Below, in pieces: positions 1 through 9,675 of a stretch of DNA of 23,876 nucleotides (position 1 is its first letter; each line of letters begins with the position of its first letter). This DNA comes from Pelagophyceae sp. CCMP2097. Lineage: Eukaryota > Sar > Pelagophyceae. The notes under the pieces are model-generated. The model was not told where the DNA came from and did no database searches. It saw nothing but the letters and a program-made list of their open reading frames with translations. The stretch lies in NCBI GenBank assembly GCA_026770575.1, contig MU657168.1, positions 251,722-275,597 on the forward strand, given 5' to 3'. The position numbers and the translations under genes are program-made.

Positions 1-765
1 TACACCGACTTACTGAGACGCGCCGTCGCCGACGACGTCAACCGCTGGGTCTGGCTCGAGGACCCTCAGGCCTGCGGCGGCAGACCGCCGGACGGAAACG
101 GCTGCCCCGACGACGGCGCGCCCATGTGCTCCCAGAAGACGGGCGAGTGCATCCGGCCGTGGTGCACCGATCTCGCAGAGCACTGCCACGAGTCGTCCGT
201 CGTCGGCATCCGCGCGCGGCAGTACTGCCCCGCGACGTGCGGCTGCGAAGACCCGCGGAGCCCGCTCGCGCTTAGTATGCCCGAGTCGGGCTGCGGGTAC
301 CAGTGCGCGCGCAACGGGGCCTATCTCCAACGCCTCGCTGGCATCCCCTGCGAAGACGTCGCCGCAAACGACGCCGGCCTCCAGGCGCTGCTGGCCGACG
401 GCCTGCGCGTCTCCGAGGCGTGGCCCGCGGACTGGAAGACTGCTTTCAATCCCTTTACGCGCGGCCTCATGCTGCACGGCTGCGAGTATCTCGACGGGTC
501 GTTTGATTCCCCCAAAGGCGAAACTCTCTACCCGCCAAACACCAACTCGGTCAACATGTGCGCCGGGCGCGGCGCCTACTTTCCGCTCAAGGCGCTGTCC
601 TACTTTTGTCCGGTTGCCTGCGGTTGCCGCGCCGGCGACGCGCACTGCCCGCCGTCCTGCCCCGCACGTTCGGAGACCGAACTCTGCCCGGATTACATGC
701 GCCATCCGACCACGGGCTGGTGCCCCATGACGCAGGGCCACCACGCAGACCGAACCGCGGGCTGA
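1..765 (+). CDS. Cysteine-rich secreted protein with ShK-like motifs (3' part)
   Basis: The frame is open from base 1 to a TGA at 763-765, so the gene begins left of the window and about 254 C-terminal residues are seen. The protein is very rich in cysteine. One segment has the spacing of an ShK-type module: CTDLAEHC, then about 14 residues, then YCPATCGC. A second ends in YFCPVACGC about 120 residues later, and a third cysteine cluster lies near the C-terminus. ShK-like modules are disulfide-bonded extracellular domains found in many secreted or membrane-anchored proteins and often attached to enzymes such as hydroxylases or proteases. Any catalytic domain would be upstream. The tRNase Z gene starts only 77 bp downstream on the same strand. 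Coding status is well supported by cysteine density and frame length; the exact function is unknown. Confidence 0.7.
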   Translation, partial: YTDLLRRAVADDVNRWVWLEDPQACGGRPPDGNGCPDDGAPMCSQKTGECIRPWCTDLAEHCHESSVVGIRARQYCPATCGCEDPRSPLALSMPESGCGYQCARNGAYLQRLAGIPCEDVAANDAGLQALLADGLRVSEAWPADWKTAFNPFTRGLMLHGCEYLDGSFDSPKGETLYPPNTNSVNMCAGRGAYFPLKALSYFCPVACGCRAGDAHCPPSCPARSETELCPDYMRHPTTGWCPMTQGHHADRTAG

Positions 766-842
766 ACCCATGGGTTCGAAATGGATCAGCACAAATTCGA
801 ATCACCCTTTTTCCGTAACACACGTCTGACTCTAGCCGTCCG

Positions 843-3483
843 ATGCAAGTGCGGCTCGACGAAATCGGCGATATCATGGGCAAGAAGGCCAAGCGAGCGG
901 TGCCGTCGGCGCCGGGCGGCGAGCGCGTCATGGACTCGCGGCCCACGTCGGTCCAGATCCTCTCGACGCGCTCCGGCGACAGCGAATCGCGGCGTCTTTG
1001 GAAACGGAGGAGCGCCGTGGGCCTTCATCGCCTTGGTCCAGGCTCGCCGTCGGTGGTGCTTTCCTCCGACGCGGACCGCATCGTGTTCAACGCCGGCGAG
1101 GGCTGGCAGCGGCTCTGCGTCGAGCAGGGCACGCGCATCTCGAGAGTGCACAAAATGTGCTTCACGCACGTCGCGCCCGCAGCCGTCGGCGGCCTCCCCG
1201 GCTACTGCCTCACCGCAGCAGACGCCGGCGTCACCAACCTCGCGCTCGCAGGGCCGTGCGTCGCGCCGCTCGCCCGCGCGGCGGCCGGCGACTGATGGCG
1301 GCGCGCGTAGGAGCGGCCTGGCGGATTTTATGCAGGCAACGAGGCACTTCATGCAGCGCGACTCGCTCGCCGTGCACCTCGACGAGTTCGACGCCGCGGC
1401 GTGCGGCGCAGAGGGCGCGGCGTGCTTTGGCCACGATGCGGACTCGAACTTTCAAGTCCGATGCGTCGTCGCCGGCAGCGGCGCCGCGCGCTCCGCCCGC
1501 AACGACGACGGCGAGAGCGCACCGAAGCGGCCGAAGCTCGACGACGAGGCTCCGGAGGGCGGCGTGGCGGCGCGGTGGAACGACGACGGCGACGCGGACG
1601 GCGCGCACGTCCCGCAAACCTTTGACCTCTGCGCCTCGTACTTCTGCCGCACGCCCCCCATCCTCGGCAAGCGCGTCCCCGCGCCCCCGTGAATGCATCT
1701 CCCGCTTCCGTTGGGAAGCCCCCGGAGACGGTCCTTTCCCAGGTTCGACATCGCAAAGGCGCGCGAGTTGGGCGTGCCGCCCGGCCCGCTCTACGGCCAG
1801 CTCAAGAGCGGGCGGAGCGTGACGCTCGCCGACGGCCGAATCATCGAGCCCTCGGCGTGCGTCGAGCCGACGCAGCCCGGGGCCGCGCTGGCCGTGATCG
1901 AGTGCACGTCGCTTGCTGTCCTGCAGGAACTCAAAGCGCACGCCGCCTTCCAGAATCTCAGCACCGCAGCGGGCGCGCTCGACTGCATCGTCCACGTCGG
2001 CCTGCCCGCAATCGTCGAGTCTGCGGAATATGTCGACTGGCTCGCCACGGGGTTTGCCGCGACGACGCAGCACATCGTCGCAGCCGCCTCTGAAGCGTCG
2101 CCGTACCGCACGGCCCTCCACGACGCGAATCTCCTCCACCGCCTCGCCCCAGACGTCTACGCCGCCGGCGCGCCGCCCGCGCAGCCCGCTAAGGCGGCCA
2201 CTGCGATTGCCGACGGCGCTCTGCAAATCACAATCGCGGAGCCTTTGCTGTCTTACAAGCTCGTGCCGCGGCACTGCGCGGGCTTCGACCGGTCGCAGAT
2301 CCCCGGGCCGCGTGGGTCGGCGGACCACGACGCTTCCTGGGCGGCGGCGCTGAAGCGCGGCCTCGGGCCCGCGCTCGAGGACCTCGACGCCGAAAGGCGG
2401 CGCTGGCAGCCCGCCGCGGCGCCCGCGGCCGGCGACGCCGCCGGGGCCGCGCCCGACGCCGTGGCGACGTCACCGCGCGACGAGGAGCTGCTCCGCGCCG
2501 GCGACTCCGAGATCCTCTTCCTCGGTACGGGCTCGGCCATCCCGTCCAAGCACCGAAACGTCTCGGCCATCTACGTGCGCACGCGCGACGCCGTGCCGGC
2601 TGCCGACGCCGACGGCGCCGTGGTCGCCGCGGTCGACGGCCAGGCGTCGTCGGCGCCCGGCGACGGTTTGCCTGGCTCGCCGCTACCGCCGGGCCGCGGC
2701 ATCTTGCTCGACTGCGGCGAGGGCTCGGTGGGCCAGCTGCACAAGGTCTACGGCATCGCCATCGGCGCCGTCCTCGCGGGCCTCGAAGCGTGCTGGATCT
2801 CGCATCCGCACGCGGACCACCACCTCGGCCTTCCGACGCTTTTGGAGGAGCGCTTCCGGCACACGTCCACGCCGCTGCTTTTGATGGCGCCGTGGCCTGT
2901 GCTGCGCTGGCTGCGCGAGTACGAGGCGGCTCACCCGGCTTTTCGGGGCACGTACACGACGATCGAGTCGGCCTGGATGCGCAACCGCCAGATGCACCCC
3001 GAGGCCAAGCAGTTGCTGGACCGCCTCGGTTTAGTAGAGTGCTTCAACGTGCGCGTCATCCACTGCCCGCAGGCTTACGGCCTCGTCATCAAATCGCAGA
3101 GCGGCTGGTCTTTGGCCTACTCCGGAGACTGCCGTCCCTCGCCTGACTTCGTGCGCGAGGCGCGCGGCGTCTCCGTGCTCATCCACGAGGCGACGTTTGA
3201 AGACATCTGCCAGGACGACGCCATCTCCAAAAGGCATTCTACCATCTCCGAGGCCATTGACGTGGGGGCGCGCTGCGGCGCGCATCGCACGATTCTGACG
3301 CACTTTTCCCAGCGCTACCCCACCATCCCAGACGTCGGCGAAGCGGACCTCCGCAGCGTTGTCCTCGCCGCGGACTTGATGCACATCTCGCTGCCGCAGC
3401 TGCTCTGGGCCCCAAAGCTCCTCCGGCCGCTGCAGATCCTCCTCGGCGCCACATCGCCCGCCGACGGAGCGCCACAACCGTGA
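843..3483 (+). CDS. Long-form tRNase Z (ELAC2 family), spliced
   Basis: Endonuclease that cuts the 3' trailer from precursor tRNAs. Proposed CDS: join(843..993, 1042..1255, 1311..1688, 1743..3483), 827 aa, close to human ELAC2 (826 aa). The intron 994-1041 (GTCTTT..CCAG) is optional because it stays in frame; 1256-1310 (GTGCGT..GTAG) and 1689-1742 (GTGAAT..CCAG) are needed, the last to skip a TGA. The degenerate N-terminal lactamase half shows VFNAGEGWQRLC and FTHVAPAAVGGLPG. The linker is acidic and basic (PKRPKLDDE). The catalytic C-terminal half has LFLGTGSAIPSKHRN, LLDCGEG, the zinc motif SHPHADHH, YSGDCRPS, HEATFED, KRHST and LTHFSQRYP, so all active-site motifs look intact. The MGKKAKR stretch near the start could be a nuclear signal. 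The start codon is uncertain; in-frame ATGs at 876 and 930 are alternatives. Confidence 0.92.
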
Positions 3484-3648
3484 GCTGTTCACGCCCCATG
3501 GCGCGAGTTATAATTATGCCATTTTGGGGTCCTCGCCCCCGTCGGAGCGGCGGCGGCCCGAGGCGACTGCGCGAGAGACTCCGCAATGTCGCGTCGCGGT
3601 GCCACCGACGCGCCCGCCTCGCCGTCTTCCGGTTCGGCGCCGTTTCCC

Positions 3649-6600
3649 CTAGACCATGCCGAGGATGCTCTTGTCGGAGACGCCGAGGAGGAGATGGTCG
3701 CGCCAGTGCGCGAGGGCGGCGATCCATTTGGTGGCCTCGTCTCGGGACTTGGCCTTCAACTTCAACGGCCCGTCGTCAAACTCCACGTCGAAGCGATTCG
3801 CGTCCGCCGCCACCGTCCCGTGCCGCTGGATGGAAGAGGCGAGGCGGAGGTCGTGCGAGGACTGGGGCGCAGAGTCGCCCTGCTTTTTGAAAATCTGCAG
3901 CTGCGCCGTCTGAGCGTCGACCTACGGCGCCTCGCTGTGCGCCGCTTTGGGACGGCGCGCGGACGGAACCGCTTCGGGGGCGGCGCGCGGACGGGACGCA
4001 CGGTCACATAGCGCTTCGTCCACGTGTCTCCGCGGTAGGCGTGGCGTGCCTTCAATTGGAGCTCGCCCGAGAGCAGCGCGGGCGCGTCGTCGTCCGAGGC
4101 GCGCGCGGGCCGCTTGACATCGTAGCGCTCCGAGTCGTTTCCCGAAGAGCCGTCGGACCGCGGGCTGCGGCCGTCGGTTGCGTAGTCGCGCCACTGTTTT
4201 ACGGAGGCGACCCAGTCGTCGCGCGCCTCTCGCGATGCGCAGCGCAGCGTGACGCGGCGGTCCGCGAGGTCGACGTCGAAGCGCCGGCCGTCGTCGCCCG
4301 CACGGACGGTCGAAATGGACCGCAGGTCGAGGGCGGCCGCGGGGCTACGAGTGCGCGCGTCTTTCCCAGAAATCCCAGAAATCAAGCGCTTGATTTCCCA
4401 GAATCTTTCCCAGAAATCTTTCCCAGAATCAAGCGCAAAAGGATGCGCACCTCCCAGACGTGTCCGCCGTATTCTTGAAGTAGACGAGCTCCGGGCCGTC
4501 CTTTCCAGAGCGCAGGGCGAAGAAGCGCCGGTTCCAGAGGGCGCCCTTATGCGACCTTTTTTCGAGCCACGCGGCCCTCGGTTGCGGCGCCCCGGGTTGC
4601 GGCGCCCCGGCCTTTGGCAGCGCCACGAGTTCGACCTGCCGCGCCGAGTCGTCGGGCCGGCGCGCGCCGACCTTGTGCGCCGGCGCTCTTGCGGGTAAGA
4701 AAGTCGAGGCCTTTGCGCGGAGTGAGCCGCCGTCGGCCTTGGCGCGAAGCTCGCCTCGAGAAGCCGCGTTCTCCAGGCGCTGCCGGTCGCGCGCCAAGCG
4801 TGTCTGGCCGTCGCGCCGCTCGGCGTCGTCGACGGCGGCGAGGTCGGCCCCGAACTGATACGCGCCGAGTTTCAACTTGACGAGGAGCAAGTTCAGCACG
4901 TTAAACGCGTGCAGCAAAGCCACCACCACCACCAAACACGCGGCGACGCGGTCGAACCCTCCCGTGACGGTGCCCATCTTTGAGACGTAGAAGCGCGCGA
5001 ACGACGTGCGGATGTCGCCCGCGTGGTGCGGCCGGGGCAAAGTGTTTCGTTGGCCGACCTCTCGCATCGTGGCCAGATAATTGTAAGCCAGCGGCGCGGC
5101 CAGCGTTCCCACCTGCCTCACGGCAAAAGAAAGCACGCGAGGCGGCGTCCGCTGCCGCGCGTTGATGTCCAAATAGCCGCGGATCTTCATCAACGAGACG
5201 GCCTTGAAAAGGCAAAGGACCATGTACCCGAGGCACGCCGCCGACGCAATGGCGGCGCCGGCCTCGCCGTCGCGCTGGACGCCGAGGTGGGCCATGGCCG
5301 CAAAGGCGGAGACTTGGAGGCCCCTGCGCGTCGCCGGCACGGCAGCGCCGATCTCGGACGTCAATAGAGCGCACGAGAACGCGGCCGCGGCGATACCACA
5401 GAACCGATGCAAAACGGGCACGGCGGCCGTGTGCCAGCGCCAGCCGCTCAGACCCGACGGCGCGCGGCCGAAGCCCCACTTGATTGTGCGCTCGTTTGAC
5501 AAGCGCGCGGCCTGCACGTCCTCTAGATAGTACACGCGGCACTTGACTCGCTCCACGGCGCCCTCGGCGGAATTGTACTGCGCCCGCGCCGCCGCAAGGT
5601 CGCGCCGCATGTCCGCCACCGCCCACGCCTAGGCGGCGAAGCGGAGATCGGCGGGTGGCGAGGTGAGCGTGAGCGCTGGGAGTGGAACGAGTGGCGCGGG
5701 CCCCCGCGCGTCGACAGCAAAGGGCGGAGGCAAATTCAAACGACAAATTCAAACGACGCATTCCGAAGACGCCGCGGCGGACGTCTGTGATCTTGCCGCC
5801 GCGCGACTTGTTCGTCCGCGCCTCGCCACAGGCCTACGACATGGTCGCACGGTGCGGACCATGAAAAAAACGCACCGAGCTCTTGAACCCGGCCTCTGCG
5901 AGCGCCACCACGTCCCTGCTGAGCGCGTCCGCGTTGATCTTCGCATTGCGCCCGTGCTTCTCGCGGTCGCCGACCCCAGACCTTTCCACAACTTCCAGCG
6001 TCTTGATCGCGTTGGCGGCGACTGCGGACGCGACGACGGAGGCGTCTTTGAGAGCCGCGAATTCGGCGGCAGCGCGGTCGTGCATGCGCGCCAGCTCGCG
6101 GTCGGGCGAGCCCTTCAACCAAAACGCCTTTGGGAGCTCCACGAGGCCGACGCCCAAAAGCGAGACGACTACCAACGAGTAGGCCGTATTCGTAGCCGCG
6201 ACGACAGCGACTTGGACGGCGGCCCCCGACGCGACTTTTCCCGACGCGAAGACGATCGCCAGGAAGACAATAAAAGCAGCGAGCATGGCGACCCACTCCA
6301 CCGCCATCTTCTTGGCCGCGTCGAGCCACCGACCCAGGCCGGTGACGTGACCAGAGGCGTTGTACTGCTCGGTGAAGGGGAGGCAGACTGTTGACATGGT
6401 GAGGCAAGTCCAATAGACGACTGCGTACATCTTCCGCATCCGCTTCGAGTGCTTCTGGTAGTCTTGGACGAGGCCCGAGTCCGCCCTGGACTCGCGCGTC
6501 TCCAGCGCGAGCGCCAAGTCGAACGGGACCAGCGTGATCAAAGCGCACATGGAGAACCTAGGGCCGGGTTCTATCCCGAGTTACTAGAACCGAGTGGCCT

Positions 6601-6780
6601 CTCTTGCAAGCCCCCCGCTGTTTCGACGCACGCGCCGAGGCCGACGAGGATGTACGTGTGGGGCCGCACGAGCTGGCGGTCTGCGCACTTGCGCAGGAAA
6701 ACCACCACGGCCACAGCGAGCAGAAACCAAATCACGCAGACGAACTGCAGAGTGCGCTTGCCCGTGTCGTCCATGACCAT
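3649..6780 (-). CDS. LMBRD2-like polytopic membrane protein with two C-terminal PH domains
   Basis: Proposed CDS: complement(join(3649..3921, 4002..4344, 4451..5628, 5876..6557, 6632..6780)), 874 aa. All four introns join in frame, with GTGCGT or GTGCGC donors and TAG acceptors. Residues 1-277 hold the first transmembrane helices (FVCVIWFLLAVAVVVFL, ILVGLGAFSMCALITLVPFD) and the LMBR1-family block YAVVYWTCLTMS..LPF, then AATNTAYSLVVVSLLGVGLVELPKAFW, which matches LMBRD2. Exon 3 has the coiled stretch ending YYLEDV, further helices and LNLLLVKLKLGAYQFG. PH domain 1 (about 629-725) runs from AAWLEKRSHKG to ARDDWVASVKQWRDY and is split by intron 3. PH domain 2 (about 762-865) runs from GELQLKARHAYRGDTWTKRYVTV to ATKWIAALAHWRDH and is split by intron 4. 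Both PH domains keep the C-terminal helix tryptophan. PH domains often bind phosphoinositides or proteins, so a cytosolic, membrane-facing tail is likely. The start may be the ATG at 6780 or 6774. The gene is convergent with tRNase Z, 165 bp away. Confidence 0.88.
4345..4450 (-). other. Repeat-bearing intron 3 of the LMBRD2-PH gene
   Basis: This 106-bp intron interrupts PH domain 1. On the minus strand it starts GTGCGCATCC and ends GCGCGCACTCGTAG, so its ends carry a short inverted repeat (GTGCGC / GCGCAC). The interior is AT-richer than the flanks and holds about three tandem units of GATT(T)CTGGGAAA plus partial copies. It also holds a perfect 16-bp palindrome, AATCAAGCGCTTGATT (4380-4395). 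Splicing it out joins ..NTADTSG to SPAAALDLRS in frame. Terminal inverted repeats and low-complexity filling are reminiscent of introner-type insertions, but that is inference. Confidence 0.7.
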
Positions 6781-6949
6781 CGCCCAGATGTTAGAGCCCG
6801 CCCAAGGTGGCGCGGAGCGCAGAAGAGCCCGTCCCGGGCACTTTCCGAGTCAAGACCTTGCCGCCTTTTCGGCGACCGCTTAAAAACCCTTGCGTCGGCG
6901 GACACGCTCGAGCAGCTTCAAAGCTGTTGCCATCAGAGCGTGCACGTCG

Positions 6950-7403
6950 ATGCAGGTTCTCGCGATCCTTCTCGCGGCGTGCGTAGCGGCGGCGCATGCG
7001 CTTTGGCCCGCGCCCCGCGTGCGCGCGACCGGCGGCCGCGTCGACAAGCGCTTCGGGCCGCGCTCCGGCGGCGAGCACCTCGGCTTCGGCGGCAATGCAT
7101 GTTCGCAGGCGCGCTCTACTTTTCGGCGCCGCAGCCATCGGGCGCCGAAATGATAAAATTCCTGGAGGAGGCGCTGGAGCCGAACGTTGGCGCAGTGGCC
7201 GCCGCTCGGCCTGGTGCCGCTCTCACCTACCAGGAGCAGAAAGCGCTCGATGCTTCGAACAAGGCTATCGCCGATGCGAAAAAAGGACCGTGACGTACGG
7301 CGAGTTCGACGCGAACAACGACAAGGTGGACCGGCGCTTCGACGCGGTGGACCGGAAGCTCGACTTATTTATGCTCATGCAAGTGTCCGGGATACAATTG
7401 TAG
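6950..7403 (+). pseudogene. Broken plastid- or lumen-targeted protein gene
   Basis: A coherent protein can be traced, but it changes frame several times. An ATG at 6950 opens a signal peptide (MQVLAILLAACVAAAHALWP) ending in an AHAL motif like those of red-lineage plastid precursors. In another frame at about 7095 comes MHVRRRALLFGAAAIG, which resembles a twin-arginine thylakoid signal after an A/S-rich transit-like stretch. A third frame (7141-7293) gives GAEMIKFLEEALEPNVG and ends at a TGA just after an A6 run. Beyond it, the frame ending at 7403 gives a short coiled coil, VDRRFDAVDRKLD. I see no GT-AG pairs that would reconcile the frames, so it is either a decaying gene or carries homopolymer sequence errors; one extra A at about 7279-7284 would restore the last shift. 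Function is not recognised. Confidence 0.35.
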
Positions 7404-8314
7404 TCTTCGCGGAATATTGCGGTACAAAACGAGACGACGCAATGAGACGAAGACAGGCGAGCAGAAATTCGCTCGTTAAAGCCGCGCTTCTTCAACACAA
7501 GCTGGCCTTGGGAACGCTGATCGGCGTGTGGCCCTCCCGAGGCCAGCGCGCCGACGATCCCTCTTCTTAGAAGATTGTCGTTCAATCCGCATGTGTTATG
7601 TAATCAAGCACACGCCACCGCCTGAGACGGAGTGAGGCACGAGGGGTTCTATCTTGTACCGGCGCACGAGGGCAAGACACCGCTCGCATCTCCGAGATGC
7701 CAATTTCGAAGTTGGAGGACCCTTCTCGGTGAGGTGAGGGTTGATTATTTATATCCCGGGAAAGAAGTGCAGACGCGGAGTACACCAGGCTGGCCGCCGG
7801 CCCTGATCAGGAGCGACGAGTTATGCAATTCGTCGACGAGTTATGCAACTCGTACGACTCACTGAATGGAATCCCGGTCGGTTTTAAACAGCACCAAAGT
7901 CAGCCGGCTGGCAGCTGGTGTATTCTTCCGGCGGCTCAGTTCGAGGGCGGGCGGGCCTTATATTCGCACGCCGAGGCGATTGATCGGTAGTCGGGATTCC
8001 GAGAGCCCTCGGTGAGCGCGCGGCGAGCCAAGCCCCCGCGCTCGCGTCAACGCGCGCCGTCGCCTCCGGCGCTCGTGATCGGCGACGAGGACGCCGACGC
8101 CGACGCATTGGCGGCGGAGCATGCGGCCGAGGGGGACTCGTCGAGGGCAGACCCGGTGGCACCTCCAGAAGGTAGCCTCGGGACACCCCTGCTCACTGCG
8201 ACAGTCCCGGCGTTGAGAAAGATTCTGAATCGTTGGAGTTACGCGTCGGGCCGAGGCCTCTGGCGACGACGGCGCGACTGCGACTGCGCCGGGCTCACCG
8301 CTGCGCGCACACCA
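7404..8314. other. Gene-poor interval between convergent genes
   Basis: No reading frame here looks like protein. The base composition is more mixed than in the neighbouring genes. It holds a 20-bp tandem pair (7814-7853) and an isolated TATTTATATCCC at about 7746 that could be a TATA-like site but has no gene behind it. It contains the 3' flank of the WD40 gene. Confidence 0.5.
7814..7853. repeat. 20-bp tandem pair, near-palindromic unit
   Basis: Two adjacent copies of CGACGAGTTATGCAATTCGT (7814-7833 and 7834-7853) differ at one base. Each unit is itself an imperfect palindrome (ACGAgTT..AAtTCGT). Confidence 0.8.
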
Positions 8315-9433
8315 TTAGGATGCGACATGCCAGAGCCGAGCCGTCCCGTCGCGGCCTGCCGTCACGACGCACTTGCCATCGGGCGAGAACGCGCAGCATT
8401 CGACGTAGCTGGCGTGCCCCTCGAGCGTCTTCTGCAGCGCACCCGTCGCGGCGTCCCAGAGCCGCGCTGTCCCGTCCTCGCCCGCCGTCACGACACGCTC
8501 GCCGTCGGGCGAGAACGCGCAGCTGTTGATGTTGTCGGTGTGGCCCTCGAGCCAGCTGTTGATGTTGTCGGTGTGGCCCTCGAGCGTCGTCTGCAGCGCG
8601 CCTGTGTTGGCGTTCCAGAGCTGCGCCACCCCGTCCTCGCTCCCCGTCACGACGCACTCGCCGTTGGGCGAGAAGGCGCAGCTAAAAATGGGGTCGGGGT
8701 GACCTTCGGCAGGCTCGAAGATCATCTCCCGCGCGCCCGTCGAGGCGCGCCAGAGATTTGTCGCCGAGTACTGGCTCCCCGTCACGACGCGCTCGCCGTC
8801 GGGCGAGAACGCGCAGCTGTAGACGTGGCCGTGGTGAACACCGAGCGTCGTCTGTACCTCGCCCGTCTCGGCGTCCCATATCAGCGCCGTCCTGTCCTCG
8901 CTCCCCGTCACGACGTGCTCGCCGTCGGGCGAGAACGCGCAGCTGAAGATATAGCCGGTGTGCCCCTCGAACGCCGTCTGCAGCGCGCCCGTCTCGGCGT
9001 CCCAGATCAGCGCCGTCTTGTCGACGCTCCCCGTCACGATGCGCTTGCCGTCGGGCGAGAAGGCGCAGCAGTTGACGTTGCCGGTGTGCTCCTCGAGCGT
9101 CAGCAGCAGCGCGCCCGCCTCGGCGTCCCAGATCCATGCCTTGCGGCCGCTCGCCGTCACGACGCGCTTGCAGTCGGGTGAGAACGCGCAGCTCCAGACG
9201 CTGCCGGTGTGCCCCTTGAGGATGGCCGTGCCCTTGAGGATGCGGTCCCTCCAGACGACCCTGCGCACGACTGGCGCCACGGCGCGGCCCTCTAGAGCGA
9301 CGCGCTTCGTCAGGAAGAGCGCGTTTGGCGACGCCGCCAGCCGCAGGACGCGCGCGAGGACGTCGCTCAACTCAAACACCTCGAGTGCCCGCCCGGGCCC
9401 GACGGCGGGGCGCGTGGCCTCGACGTCGACCAT
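8315..9433 (-). CDS. WD40-repeat protein
   Basis: Single-exon protein of 372 aa from the ATG at 9433, which sits in ACCATGG, a good eukaryotic start context. The frame is open upstream to another ATG at 9496. The first 70 or so residues form a helical stretch (VFELSDVLARVLRLAASPNALFLTKR). After that come about seven WD40 blades, each with a GHT..V..CAFSPDG..VVTGS.D.TA.IWDAETG pattern. Such proteins fold into a beta-propeller that serves as a protein-binding scaffold; the partner cannot be told from sequence. The blades are unusually alike, which suggests recent internal amplification. One blade holds an 11-residue duplication of WLEGHTDNINS. The gene is divergent from the TrmB-like gene. The long open frame on the opposite strand is only a shadow of these repeats. 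Confidence 0.9.
   Translation of the reverse strand: MVDVEATRPAVGPGRALEVFELSDVLARVLRLAASPNALFLTKRVALEGRAVAPVVRRVVWRDRILKGTAILKGHTGSVWSCAFSPDCKRVVTASGRKAWIWDAEAGALLLTLEEHTGNVNCCAFSPDGKRIVTGSVDKTALIWDAETGALQTAFEGHTGYIFSCAFSPDGEHVVTGSEDRTALIWDAETGEVQTTLGVHHGHVYSCAFSPDGERVVTGSQYSATNLWRASTGAREMIFEPAEGHPDPIFSCAFSPNGECVVTGSEDGVAQLWNANTGALQTTLEGHTDNINSWLEGHTDNINSCAFSPDGERVVTAGEDGTARLWDAATGALQKTLEGHASYVECCAFSPDGKCVVTAGRDGTARLWHVAS
8521..8586. repeat. 33-bp in-frame tandem duplication inside the WD40 gene
   Basis: Units 8521-8553 and 8554-8586 are nearly identical (one difference, in the last base). The unit is a multiple of three, so it inserts 11 residues into a propeller blade without breaking the frame. 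Confidence 0.9.
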
Positions 9434-9675
9434 GGTCCTGCCGAGCTGTCCGCCGCAGGAAAATTGCGGCAGGGGCGATGTGGTCTGCGGGACCAAGCAC
9501 GCTCCGCCTCACTGACAGTACTACATGTAGGAATTCCTAGTGCACTGCGCAGCTGCACGATGCGCCGGCCGTTTGAAAATTCGGACTGTTTTCGGCGACC
9601 GTTGCGCGGAAGGGCCGGCAGGGTGCCCTTGTGGAGGGGACTTCAAGATCGGTCTAAGAGACCGGGACGTGTTGC
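9434..9675. promoter_or_regulatory. Divergent promoter region of WD40 and TrmB-like genes
   Basis: These 242 bp separate the starts of two genes that point away from each other, so promoters of both must lie here or overlap the genes. No clear TATA box is seen. The AT-rich palindrome TAGGAATTCCTA at 9528-9539 stands out from the GC-rich surroundings and recurs twice elsewhere in the window. Confidence 0.5.
9528..9539. repeat. Palindrome TAGGAATTCCTA, copy 1
   Basis: Perfect 12-bp palindrome, 95 bp upstream of the WD40 start. The same 12-mer occurs at 16605 and 23694. Confidence 0.85.

Noticed and set aside
10..792. 260-codon minus-strand frame at the left edge
   Set aside because: Antisense to the cysteine-rich protein, whose cysteine pattern shows which strand codes.
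768..815. tRNA-like GGTTCGAA followed by a T run
   Set aside because: No GC-paired T stem, acceptor stem or anticodon arm could be built around it.
8012..9181. 389-codon plus-strand frame with repeats like LAVGRERAA
   Set aside because: It is antisense to the WD40 gene and its repeats mirror the blade repeats; the minus-strand protein is clearly the real one.
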